A DNA stretch of 64,000 nucleotides from Halobacillus campisalis. Lineage in GTDB: Bacteria; Bacillota; Bacilli; Bacillales; Halobacillaceae. Below are positions 53,034-60,034 of the stretch, in pieces. The stretch's first letter is position 1; each line of letters begins with the position of its first letter. The translations under genes and the position numbers were made by a program. The stretch is from assembly GCF_030345335.1 (NCBI RefSeq), contig NZ_JAPVRC010000004.1, positions 186,001 to 250,000 of the forward strand. Reading direction: 5' to 3'. Below the pieces are notes generated by a model. That model did not search any database and was not told the origin of the DNA. It saw only the letters and a program-made list of their open reading frames with translations.

Positions 53034-53371
53034 TGAACTTCTGCCTCCTTCCCTTCAGATACAAACTTCAGACCGATCACACCGCTTAAAAGGAAAGTGA
53101 TAAGAAATAGCTTGAGCCATTGAAAGGGAACACCAAAAAATAATACTTCTGCAGCTACGGTACCAGCTGTCCCAAGGCCAGTAAATACGGCATAGGCGGT
53201 ACCAACAGGTAACTTTTTACCAGAAGCGATCAGCAGGTGGAAGCTGATATAAATAGCAATAACAGTGGCCGTCCAGTGAGTTAGAGACTCTGCGTGATTT
53301 AAACCGATCACCCAGCCAACCTCAAAAATTGCCGCAATAAAAATCTTCATCCATTCCTTATTCAATTTCAT
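53030..53371 (-). CDS. SMR-family exporter subunit (YkkC-like)
   Basis: 113 aa from the ATG at 53371 (GGGGGAGAGG site); the frame is open upstream but there it covers the riboswitch terminator. Four helices: WMKIFIAAIFEVGWVIGLNH with the membrane Glu, and GTAYAVFTGLGTAGTVAAEV. Works with the next gene as a heterodimeric proton/guanidinium antiporter (family knowledge plus riboswitch context). Confidence 0.9.
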   Translation of the reverse strand: MKLNKEWMKIFIAAIFEVGWVIGLNHAESLTHWTATVIAIYISFHLLIASGKKLPVGTAYAVFTGLGTAGTVAAEVLFFGVPFQWLKLFLITFLLSGVIGLKFVSEGKEAEVQ

Positions 53372-53385
53372 ATCCTCTCCCCCTA

Positions 53386-53512
53386 TAAAAAAAGGAGATA
53401 TTCTTTTACGAATATCTCCCGGGCTTTTGTCCCTCCGTGTCATAGCTTTCTGCTACGTGTCTTCTCTCGGACCAGTCCTCTTCTCAAAAAAAAGAGCGGA
53501 ACCCTAGAAGAG
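53386..53512 (-). promoter_or_regulatory. Guanidine-I riboswitch (ykkC motif) with terminator
   Basis: Minus strand, in order: CTAGGGTTCCG, ACTGGTCCGAGAGA, ACACG, and GGAGGGACAAAAGCCCGGGAG, the hallmark blocks of the ykkC guanidine-I aptamer (53417-53512; last block shown shortened to its key part). A terminator GGAGATATTC / GAATATCTCC with seven T (53386-53419) overlaps its 3' end, so guanidine binding would prevent termination. Confidence 0.93.
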
Positions 53513-53532
53513 CCATTTGCTAAATTATGCTC

Positions 53533-53561
53533 ATTATAGAATAAGAATTTTATTGTAGCAA
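53533..53561 (-). promoter_or_regulatory. Promoter of the guanidine riboswitch transcript
   Basis: Minus strand -35 TTGCTA (53561-53556), 17-bp spacer, -10 TATAAT (53538-53533), about 20 bp before the aptamer. Confidence 0.8.
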
Positions 53562-53595
53562 ATCCTAAACGTAATTCTTGAAGGAGGTCAATAAC

Positions 53596-53790
53596 ATGGG
53601 AAGAGATGAACATAAACATTCAAATCCAAAGAAAAAACAAAAGTTGTCTCAAACTCCTGGTCACGCTAAGTTTGACGGCTTTGACGTGGAATTTTCACAG
53701 GATATGGCTGATCATGATGATTTAGAAGCGATCAGAAGAAGCGAAGCAGCAGACCGCAGAGCAAATCACGAAAATAAAACAAAAAGATAA
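53596..53790 (+). CDS. YfhD-family small protein
   Basis: 64 aa from the ATG at 53596 (SD AAGGAGGTC). Segment KFDGFDVEFSQDMADHDDLE followed by AIRRSEAADRRA is the YfhD pattern (VEFS.ELADxDD..A..RA..AD.R, from memory). Hydrophilic, highly charged; found in spore formers, function unknown. Confidence 0.78.
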   Translation: MGRDEHKHSNPKKKQKLSQTPGHAKFDGFDVEFSQDMADHDDLEAIRRSEAADRRANHENKTKR

Positions 53791-53798
53791 GCATAATA

Positions 53799-53829
53799 AA
53801 ACCATCTTCATATGAAGATGGTTTTATTC
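53799..53829 (+). terminator. Terminator after the YfhD-like gene
   Basis: AAACCATCTTCAT ATGAAGATGGTTT perfect stem followed by TATT. Confidence 0.85.
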
Positions 53830-53947
53830 CCATACATGATGAATGTGTTGTACAATTTTGAGCTTTCGACAGAATGTGATATAATTTGTAATTGAAATGC
53901 AATTCCCGTGTAATTTTTTTTAATACTTTTGAAATGGAGGAATGTTT

Positions 53948-54838
53948 ATGAAACATACACGTATTTGGCTCACAGCTCTGATGCTTGGCGCATTACTGGT
54001 GCTAGCTGCTTGTGGAGGAACGGATTCTTCCGAAGAGGGTTCCTCGGACGAGGGTTCTTCTGAAGATAAAGAAGTGAGTATCGGTATGAATAACTGGGCA
54101 GAAAATATAGCAGTTTCTAATATGTGGAAAGTTGTCCTTGAAGAAGAAGGCTACGATGTTGAACTTCAAAATGTTGAAAAAGGGGTTCTTTACGAAGGGC
54201 TAGAAGCTGGCGACATTGACATCGGAATGGAAATTTGGCTGCCTAATACTGATGCATCATTCTATGAAGAGTATGAAGAAGATATTGACTGGCGTGAAAC
54301 TTGGTATGAAGGAACAACTCTAGGTCTTGTCGTCCCTTCTTACATGGAAGATATTAATACGATAGAAGATTTAAACGAAAACGTTGATCAATTTGATGAT
54401 GGACAGATTTACGGTATCGACTCCGGAGCAAGTATTATGTCTTTAACGGATGAGGCTATCGATACGTATGATTTAGATTATTCTTTAGCAGCTTCTTCTG
54501 AAGGTTCTATGATGACTGAACTAACAGGGGCTGTTGAAAATGAAGAGCCTATCGTGGTAACGCTATGGACGCCACACTGGGCATTTTCAGAAATGGATTT
54601 GAAGTTCCTTGAAGATACAGAAAATGTCTATGGTGATTCTGAGAACATCTCCTACGCAGCTCGTTTAGGTTTAGAAGATGATCAACCAGAATTAGTTGAG
54701 ATGTTTGATAAGTTTATGCTGGATGACCAGCAGCTTGGTGAATTGATGGCTTCTATTAACGAAGCAGATTCTGAAGAAGAAGGCGCTCAGGCTTGGGTTG
54801 ACGAGAACCAAGACGTTATTGATGAATGGATTCAATAA
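53948..54838 (+). CDS. Glycine betaine/quaternary-amine-type ABC binding lipoprotein
   Basis: 296 aa from the ATG at 53948 (AGGA site; an ATG two codons earlier abuts the SD). Lipobox LLVLAACGG with lipidated Cys, then a Ser/Asp/Glu linker. OpuAC-like domain: VSIGMNNWAENIAVSNMWKV, GLEAGDIDIGMEIWLPNTD, VVTLWTPHWAFSEMDLKFL; several Trp residues could form the aromatic cage for a quaternary amine. Very acidic. No OpuAA/OpuAB genes lie beside it, so it is an orphan binding protein that must work with a transporter encoded elsewhere. Ligand assignment is by family. Confidence 0.88.
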   Translation: MKHTRIWLTALMLGALLVLAACGGTDSSEEGSSDEGSSEDKEVSIGMNNWAENIAVSNMWKVVLEEEGYDVELQNVEKGVLYEGLEAGDIDIGMEIWLPNTDASFYEEYEEDIDWRETWYEGTTLGLVVPSYMEDINTIEDLNENVDQFDDGQIYGIDSGASIMSLTDEAIDTYDLDYSLAASSEGSMMTELTGAVENEEPIVVTLWTPHWAFSEMDLKFLEDTENVYGDSENISYAARLGLEDDQPELVEMFDKFMLDDQQLGELMASINEADSEEEGAQAWVDENQDVIDEWIQ

Positions 54839-54859
54839 TAAGCAAGGTATGATTTCATA

Positions 54860-54906
54860 AAAAACCAGAGGGACGGGGAAATTGTCGTCACCTCTGGTTT
54901 TTTTTC
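54860..54906 (+). terminator. Terminator after the binding-protein gene
   Basis: AAAACCAGAGG / CCTCTGGTTTT stem with GACGGGGAAATTGTCGTCA loop, then eight T. Confidence 0.88.
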
Positions 54907-54945
54907 AAGTGTTTTATTAAAATTAAAGATTCTAAATATTATAGA

Positions 54946-55068
54946 GTTATTCAACGTTATAGCAGGATTGTTGAAGACTTGAATTCGAGATACGTGGTGA
55001 GTAGATCAAGGCGGCGGGGAGGCTCGCTTTCCGTGGGAGCATAAGGGAGCTTATATGGAAATCAATAC
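54946..55068. repeat. Palindromic interspersed repeat, copy E (internally deleted)
   Basis: Starts GTTATTCAACGTTATAGCAGGAT, has GAAGACTTGAATTCGAGA, the left half of the core (GGCGGCGGGGAGGCTCGCTT, then TCCGTGGGAGC) and jumps directly to AGGGAGCTTATATGGAAATCAA, the other end. So both ends remain but about half the unit is missing. It lies in the 488-bp gap 54839-55326; 55069-55326 shows nothing else. Confidence 0.75.
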
Positions 55069-55326
55069 GGAAATTTCACAGGACTTATGAAAAATGTATG
55101 GCGCTTCTTAAAATAAGTCTAGTTGCAGGCTGCTCCGTAGATAGCGAAATTTTAATTTAATAGCTCTTTAACCAATTAAGTAATATTTAACAAAATGCTA
55201 TTGCAAAGGAATAAAAAACATGTAATTTCTCTAATTGTTTAAATCATAAGTTTAACAAGCCGCTTTAGCGGAAACATACAGACTAGAATAGAAATATTAT
55301 TCTAATAAAAGGAGTAGATGTAGCTT

Positions 55327-56136
55327 ATGGATTTAAACAAGGAAATTAAGAAATTAGAGAATGTTCACCTGGAAAAACCCCAGCGTGTTTTTACTATGTA
55401 TTTAAATACGGATCCTTCTGATCCTGATCAGCAAGGCGGCGAGTGGAAAATACACTTGAAGAACGGTTTAAATAATTTTGAAACTTATTTAAAAGAAGAC
55501 GGAGATCCAGACGAAAAAAGGAATTATTGGGCTGTGAAAGAAAAAGTCCAAAACTACATTGAAGAAAATGAGCAGAACTTTGCTAAAAGTGTAGTTATCA
55601 TCGCTTCTGGAGATGATACTGTTTGGTTCGCGGAGCGTTTCCAAATGCCAGTGGAAAGTGAATTTTACTGGGAAGAATCACCTGTGCTTGATCAGCTTAA
55701 GCAAATGAGAGAAAAATTCCCTAAAACGGGTATTATTCTTACTCAAAAGGAACAAATCAAGTGTATCGATGCACAATTAGGGATGGTAAACGATACACAG
55801 TTGTTTGAACTGGACTTGAACACAGAAGATTGGAAACAACATCAGGGTCCTCACCAAGGAGATGCATCTATGGGATCTGGTGGTGCGAAAAGCTCTAAAA
55901 AAGATGAGTATAAAGAGCGTTTCGAGGAAAACCGTTACCGCTGGTACAAGAGCGTAGCTCCGAAGCTTGACAAGCTGGCCAAAGAGTATGAATGGGAACG
56001 TATTTATATGGTCGGTGATAAAGAAGAACTCAAGGATTTAGATGATAATATGAATAAGCCTGTAGATGAGTTTGTAAATAAGAACATGCTTGATCATGAA
56101 GAAACAAAAATTGTCAATGAAGTAGCCTTTAAATAA
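55327..56136 (+). CDS. Vms1/aeRF1-like (VLRF1, baeRF family 10) protein
   Basis: 269 aa. RF1-like middle domain: FTMYLNTDPSDPDQQGGEWK, SVVIIASGDDTVWFAERFQM, ELDLNTEDWKQHQGPHQGDA; followed by a Gly/Ser/Lys linker (MGSGGAKSSKKDEYKERFEE) and ENRYRWYKSVAPKLDKLAKE, like bacterial archaeo-eukaryotic-release-factor homologues of family 10. Such proteins may release peptidyl-tRNA on split ribosomes, but bacterial function is uncertain. The family placement is from memory. SD AAAGGAGTAG. Confidence 0.75.
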   Translation: MDLNKEIKKLENVHLEKPQRVFTMYLNTDPSDPDQQGGEWKIHLKNGLNNFETYLKEDGDPDEKRNYWAVKEKVQNYIEENEQNFAKSVVIIASGDDTVWFAERFQMPVESEFYWEESPVLDQLKQMREKFPKTGIILTQKEQIKCIDAQLGMVNDTQLFELDLNTEDWKQHQGPHQGDASMGSGGAKSSKKDEYKERFEENRYRWYKSVAPKLDKLAKEYEWERIYMVGDKEELKDLDDNMNKPVDEFVNKNMLDHEETKIVNEVAFK

Positions 56137-56162
56137 CTTCATTGCTTACAGTATAAGATATG

Positions 56163-56197
56163 AGGGAAGCTGGTTTATACCAGTTTCCCTTTTTTGT
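56163..56197 (+). terminator. Terminator after the VLRF1-like gene
   Basis: AGGGAAGCTGG TTTAT ACCAGTTTCCCT stem (one G-T pair) followed by six T. Confidence 0.9.
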
Positions 56198-56382
56198 ATT
56201 TACTAATAAAAGCCTGGAATTTATATAATCAGTAAAAAGATTAATTATGAGTTTTGAATTATGGTCATACTGCATCCATCCTTTACCCTAGTCGAGAGAG
56301 ATAGTCTTTCTGGTTATACAACTTCTTTATTAATATGATAGAATACTATTTAGTAAAAATAATTGAAGAGGAGCATTGTATT

Positions 56383-56688
56383 ATGTATATTGTCGATTCA
56401 ACCGTTGTTGTTCCAGAACATAAAGCGGATGAATTAATTTCTATTTATCAAAATCGCTCCCGCCTCGTGGATGAGGCCGAAGGCTTTTTAACGTTTCAAC
56501 TACTTCAAAATGAACGTAAGCTTGGTGAATTGACTGTTCATATGGAATGGGAGGATAAAGCTTCTTATTTGAATTGGGCGCGCAGTGATCAATTTAAAAA
56601 AATCCACGAATTAGAGAAGAATTATCCAGATCAGGAATTACAGGGAATTGTACCGCAAGTGAAGAGATATGAGGTAGTAGCTCAGTGA
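56383..56688 (+). CDS. IsdG/Hmo-like heme-monooxygenase-fold protein
   Basis: 101-aa ferredoxin-like ABM-domain protein; ATG at 56383 after GAAGAGGAG. The segment MEWEDKASYLNWARSDQFKK followed by IHE matches the Trp...His part of IsdG/IsdI. The N-terminal catalytic Asn of that family appears replaced (MYIVDSTVVV; Ser or Thr at the place), so heme-degrading activity may be changed. First gene of a four-gene operon: the stop overlaps the next GTG start by 4 nt. It may instead bind another porphyrin-type or hydrophobic ligand. Confidence 0.75.
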   Translation: MYIVDSTVVVPEHKADELISIYQNRSRLVDEAEGFLTFQLLQNERKLGELTVHMEWEDKASYLNWARSDQFKKIHELEKNYPDQELQGIVPQVKRYEVVAQ

Positions 56689-57050
56689 ATAATAAGGAAA
56701 AGAATCAAATCGCTCAACAAGTTACAGAAGAAATTTATGAGGCTTATCCAGCACTCTGGTCCAGGTTCGGACAGAACGGTCGAGACCGTACAGAGGAAGA
56801 TAACCATCATCACCTGGACCATCTGTATGCAGCTCATGAAATGAAGAACGCCTCTTTTTTTCTTGATTATACCGTTTGGTTGAATACTTTACTTACATCA
56901 CGAGGGGTAGGTACGAACCTAATTATCGATAATTTTCAACGATTGATCGAAAATTTGGAGAAATTCCAGTGGGAAGATGAAATAGAAAAAGAATCGTTCA
57001 TCCGCTATCTTACTTTAGCAATCGATCAATTACGCAAGCTCCCGCAATGA
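56685..57050 (+). CDS. Unknown all-helical protein, 121 aa, in the B12/STAS operon
   Basis: Starts at a GTG overlapping the upstream stop. Predicted helical throughout: NQIAQQVTEEIYEAYPALWS, the His-rich TEEDNHHHLDHLYAAHEMKN, FFLDYTVWLNTLLTSRGVG and NLIIDNFQRLIENLEKFQWE. No known family recognised. Its helical His-containing layout would suit a small sensor domain binding a metal or tetrapyrrole, but this is speculation. Its position between the heme-oxygenase-like and B12-binding proteins implies a shared task. Confidence 0.75.
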   Translation: MNNKEKNQIAQQVTEEIYEAYPALWSRFGQNGRDRTEEDNHHHLDHLYAAHEMKNASFFLDYTVWLNTLLTSRGVGTNLIIDNFQRLIENLEKFQWEDEIEKESFIRYLTLAIDQLRKLPQ

Positions 57051-57063
57051 GAGGTGAATTCAT

Positions 57064-57723
57064 TTGACTCCACATCATAAAACGTTAGCCCGCTTTTTTC
57101 TCGAAGGAGACGAAAAAGGGGCAATTGAATATATCGAAAACTTAATAAGCGAGTATCCTAGATTATATTTGTATGAAGATATTATTACTCCTGCCATGTA
57201 TTATGTTGGGGAGCTCTGGGAAAATAATAAAATTTCAGTAGCTGATGAACATTTAGCCACTGCCATTTGTGACTTTGTTCTATCAAGAATTGAGGCACAA
57301 ACGAAAAAAATAAGTGGCGAGCATCAAACCACTTTTAAAGCCATGCTTTTTGGAGTAGAAGAGGAGCAGCACTATATAGGTTTGAAAATGGTTGCTGCCA
57401 CATTTAAAGAACACGGGTGGCGTGTGCGTTACTTAGGCCCTAACTTGGGGTTACAGCATTCATATTCGCAAGTGCACAGTTATAAGCCTCATGTCATCGG
57501 TTTATCTGCATCGCTCTCCTATAGGCTCCCGACTTTAAAGAAGCTTGTCGAACATTTCCGAACGTTAGAATGGAATCCTTTGATTATGATTGGAGGACGA
57601 ATGGCCAAGAAATTTGAGCTCGAAGAGTTGGAATCAGACCAAGTAATGATTGTAAAGGACTTAAATCATTTGAATCAATGGTTTAATGAGGGAAGGGAAG
57701 GCGCCATAAATGAAACAAGCTGA
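57064..57723 (+). CDS. Cobalamin-binding protein with CarH-type light-sensing motif
   Basis: 219 aa from a TTG at 57064 (AGAGGTG site). Residues 1-80 form the four-helix B12 cap domain, with W52-x9-E62-H63 (WENNKISVADEH), the Wx9EH motif that marks CarH-type B12 photosensors. Residues 90-200 form the Rossmann B12-binding domain; EQHYIG (101-106) corresponds to DxHxxG with Glu for Asp and the base-off ligand His103, followed by VIGLSASLSYRLPTL and MIGGRM. No MerR HTH is present, so unlike CarH it cannot bind DNA itself. The gene overlaps the STAS gene by 14 nt. Confidence 0.85.
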   Translation: MTPHHKTLARFFLEGDEKGAIEYIENLISEYPRLYLYEDIITPAMYYVGELWENNKISVADEHLATAICDFVLSRIEAQTKKISGEHQTTFKAMLFGVEEEQHYIGLKMVAATFKEHGWRVRYLGPNLGLQHSYSQVHSYKPHVIGLSASLSYRLPTLKKLVEHFRTLEWNPLIMIGGRMAKKFELEELESDQVMIVKDLNHLNQWFNEGREGAINETS

Positions 57724-58474
57724 CCGGACATTTCCTTTACCTTTTTTTACGATTAATAAAAATTTTACTATCCTGACTTTTTCACAAGAAGCAGAAAAAC
57801 TGTGTGGAACACCTGCAAGCTTATTAGAGGTATTCGATCAGGGAAGTTTAGAAAAAGTTAAAAAATGGGTGACTCCCGAATTGCATAAAGCAGCTTTAGA
57901 GGTCCATTTGAAGCCGGTTGCTGAGGGAGTAGAACCGTTGACAGTTGATCTCTATGTGACATGGGATAACGATTTATATGCTCAAGCCCTTATAATACCT
58001 AAAGATGACAAGTTGACAAAAGTAACAAAAACCTTGAATCAGCTTAGGGGAAGGTTAAATGATACGAACTTTGAACTATTGGATGAAAAAGAAAAACTGG
58101 AAAATGCCATTAGTCAAAATAATCGTCTCTCTGCTCCTTTTATTCGTTTGACTGAAGATACTGCTCTGATTCCGCTATTTGGAGATTTAACTCAAGTGAA
58201 AATGCAGGCTGTTGAGGATAACCTTTTGAAATCGTCTCAAAATGACGATATTGATCGAATGCTGTTCGATTTTACCGCTGTCGGAGAAATGAACAGAGAG
58301 GGAATTCAAGTGCTGACTAACATGATGACCTCTCTGTTTTATATGGGTGCTGAGATCGTTATTATTGGAGTAAAGCCGAAGCAAGTGAAGGTACTACATG
58401 AAATGGTCATTCCTTCTCAAATAAGGTTTATGAATTCTTTGCAGCAGGCTATCCATAAATATTGTGTCGAGTAA
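57710..58474 (+). CDS. PAS-like/STAS signalling protein
   Basis: 254 aa. N-terminal PAS-like region (1-100; FFTINKNFTILTFSQEAEKL), a coiled coil (about 105-145; TLNQLRGRLNDTNFELLDEK) and a STAS domain (about 145-250; ALIPLFGDLTQVKMQAVEDN, RMLFDFTAVGEMNREGIQVL, MGAEIVIIGVKPKQVKVLHE). It resembles RsbR co-antagonists of the stressosome, but the two RsbT-target Thr positions of RsbRA seem replaced (GEMNREG instead of a D-T segment). It may relay the state of the B12-binding protein to a stressosome-like partner encoded elsewhere. Confidence 0.85.
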   Translation: MKQADRTFPLPFFTINKNFTILTFSQEAEKLCGTPASLLEVFDQGSLEKVKKWVTPELHKAALEVHLKPVAEGVEPLTVDLYVTWDNDLYAQALIIPKDDKLTKVTKTLNQLRGRLNDTNFELLDEKEKLENAISQNNRLSAPFIRLTEDTALIPLFGDLTQVKMQAVEDNLLKSSQNDDIDRMLFDFTAVGEMNREGIQVLTNMMTSLFYMGAEIVIIGVKPKQVKVLHEMVIPSQIRFMNSLQQAIHKYCVE

Positions 58475-58495
58475 AGCGTGATAAACCCATAAGGA

Positions 58496-58528
58496 AAGCG
58501 GAGTCTACTGCAGGCTCCGCTTATTAGC
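58496..58528 (+). terminator. Hairpin after the B12/STAS operon
   Basis: AAAGCGGAG TCTACTGCAG GCTCCGCTT, with a weak following T run (ATTAGCTTTGTT). Confidence 0.65.
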
Positions 58529-58564
58529 TTTGTTCCCCTATACAGTTGACTTTTTCAGAAGAGA

Positions 58565-58800
58565 ATTATTCAATAATATGGCAGGATAGTGGAAGACTTG
58601 ATTTCGAGACATTTGATGAGTGGATAAGGGCGGCGGGGAATGGCTCGCTTTCCGTGGGAGCGCGGTGAGCTTCCTCGGACGTCCCGTCCTGCGGGATCTC
58701 ACCAAGCACTCTCTTCCCACAGGAGTCTCCCCATTCCCCGCCGCCCCTCACTAAAGATGTGCCTTCTCGAAATCATTTGAAAAAGACTTTGATAATACTA
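58565..58800. repeat. Palindromic interspersed repeat, copy F
   Basis: Begins ATTATTCAATAATATGGCAGG, then GGAAGACTTGATTTCGAGAC. Core arms GGGCGGCGGGGAATGG (58628-58643) and perfect complement (58731-58746); inner GGTGAG/CTCACC stem. The following CTTCTCGAAATCATTTGAAAAAG-like tail resembles the copy D tail. With copy G it fills the 752-bp gap 58475-59226; 58801-58975 holds nothing I can name. Confidence 0.85.
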
Positions 58801-58978
58801 ATAGGAGCATCAAACTCCAGTGGTCTAGGTATAGCATTTTCAGTTCTAAGATCCTCTGCACTTTAAGGTAATATCAAGCACCTTTGCATACAAAAGTCTC
58901 ACTGGTTATTATTCAAAAGCCGTTATTTATTATGTGAAGCAGCGCATATGATGTTTCCGTTATCCTCACAAAAGCAAG

Positions 58979-59177
58979 AAGGGCCGGGAAATTGCGAGAC
59001 TCCTATGGGATGACAGTACATGGTGAGATCCCGGAGGGCGTTAGCCCGAGGAAGCTCACCGTACGCCCATGGAAAGCGAGTGATTTCCCGGCCCTTCACG
59101 CTCTATTTTTGTGGCGGAAACAGCACGGATGTCTCGAAACTGAGTCTTCCACTATAGGGAGCTTATGTGAATATCAT
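58979..59177. repeat. Palindromic interspersed repeat, copy G
   Basis: Inverse to F. Core arms AAGGGCCGGGAAAT (58979-58992) and perfect complement (59083-59096). It then has GGCGGAAACAGC, GTCTCGAAACTGAGTCTTCC and ends TAGGGAGCTTATGTGAATATCA, the complement of the left end of copies B and D. Confidence 0.85.
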
Positions 59178-59226
59178 CTCTCAGAACTTTTTATTTAATT
59201 CCTTAGGATGAGACTCTATATTACAT

Positions 59227-59568
59227 CTAAAACAGGATGATTACATAGCATCCAGAGATCGTTACTACAACAGAACTAATCATATAGAACGCAGCTTTTG
59301 CGTGATATTTTTTCTGTATCAGTTCAATCACTTCGTAGCTGAACGTAGAAAATGTAGTGTAAGAGCCGCAGAAGCCTACGCCAAGCAGAAGCCATAACCA
59401 CTCGGGAATCATTGGTTCATTACGAATGAGCAGCCCGAGCAATAGGCCACCTGTTGCATTAGCTATGAACGTACCCCATGGGAGAACACGTAAACGATTC
59501 AGTCGGCTGAGTTCAAATCTCATGATGGCTCCGATCATACCACCTAATAGCACACTCAGAGTCATCAT
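59227..59568 (-). CDS. crcB: Fluoride channel subunit CrcB/Fluc (second)
   Basis: 113 aa, four helices. Family motifs GGMIGAIMRFELSR, PWGTFIANATGGLLLGLL, GFCGSYTTFSTFSYEVIEL. Half of a dual-topology or paired fluoride channel; its start overlaps the stop of the first crcB gene, so the two subunits likely form a heterodimer. No fluoride riboswitch was recognised upstream of the pair. Confidence 0.92.
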   Translation of the reverse strand: MMTLSVLLGGMIGAIMRFELSRLNRLRVLPWGTFIANATGGLLLGLLIRNEPMIPEWLWLLLGVGFCGSYTTFSTFSYEVIELIQKKYHAKAAFYMISSVVVTISGCYVIILF

Positions 59569-59939
59569 AAGAACATTCTCCTTCCCGCCTTCATACCGGC
59601 GATTGTAAATAATAATCCGGCTGCTACTGTAAGGATAAGATAGGTGAAAGAAAGAACTATGGACTGCTGAGTAAGGGAAACAACTTCTATTGATAAAGTT
59701 GAGAACGTAGTAAGTGACCCAATCAGACCAGTAGCCAATCCTTTTTTTACGAACTCTGATAATTTCTTAGATGTAAACCACGTATATAAAAAGCTTAGAA
59801 AAAAACACCCTATAAGATTGGCAAGCAGCGTCCCCCAGGGGAAACCGGTACTCGAGTTAAAAGTCAGGGCTATGCCATATCTCATAATAGAGCCTAACCC
59901 TCCTCCACCAGCAATACCTGTATATATATGAATTCTCAT
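59565..59939 (-). CDS. crcB: Fluoride channel subunit CrcB/Fluc (first)
   Basis: 124 aa. GIAGGGGLGSIMRYGIALTF, PWGTLLANLIGCFFLSFLY, GLIGSLTTFSTLSIEVVSL carry the conserved Asn, Thr and Phe-box residues of Fluc. SD GAAAGGAAAG. It exports fluoride passively across the membrane. Confidence 0.92.
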   Translation of the reverse strand: MRIHIYTGIAGGGGLGSIMRYGIALTFNSSTGFPWGTLLANLIGCFFLSFLYTWFTSKKLSEFVKKGLATGLIGSLTTFSTLSIEVVSLTQQSIVLSFTYLILTVAAGLLFTIAGMKAGRRMFL

Positions 59940-60034
59940 GAGAGACTTTCCTTTCTTTTGGTTCTAAAATAGATGGAATCTTCATTGAATCCATACCAGA
60001 ATACTATTGTATCATTAATTTTTAAACAGCTTTT

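Noticed and set aside
56196..56382. Sigma-B promoter before the B12/STAS operon
   Set aside because: No GTTTAA-N13-GGGTAT pair found; only a weak TTTACT-19-TATAAT candidate at 56199-56229.
59940..60030. Fluoride riboswitch before the crcB pair
   Set aside because: The minus-strand leader lacks the conserved GGCGAUGG-type start and the pseudoknot blocks.
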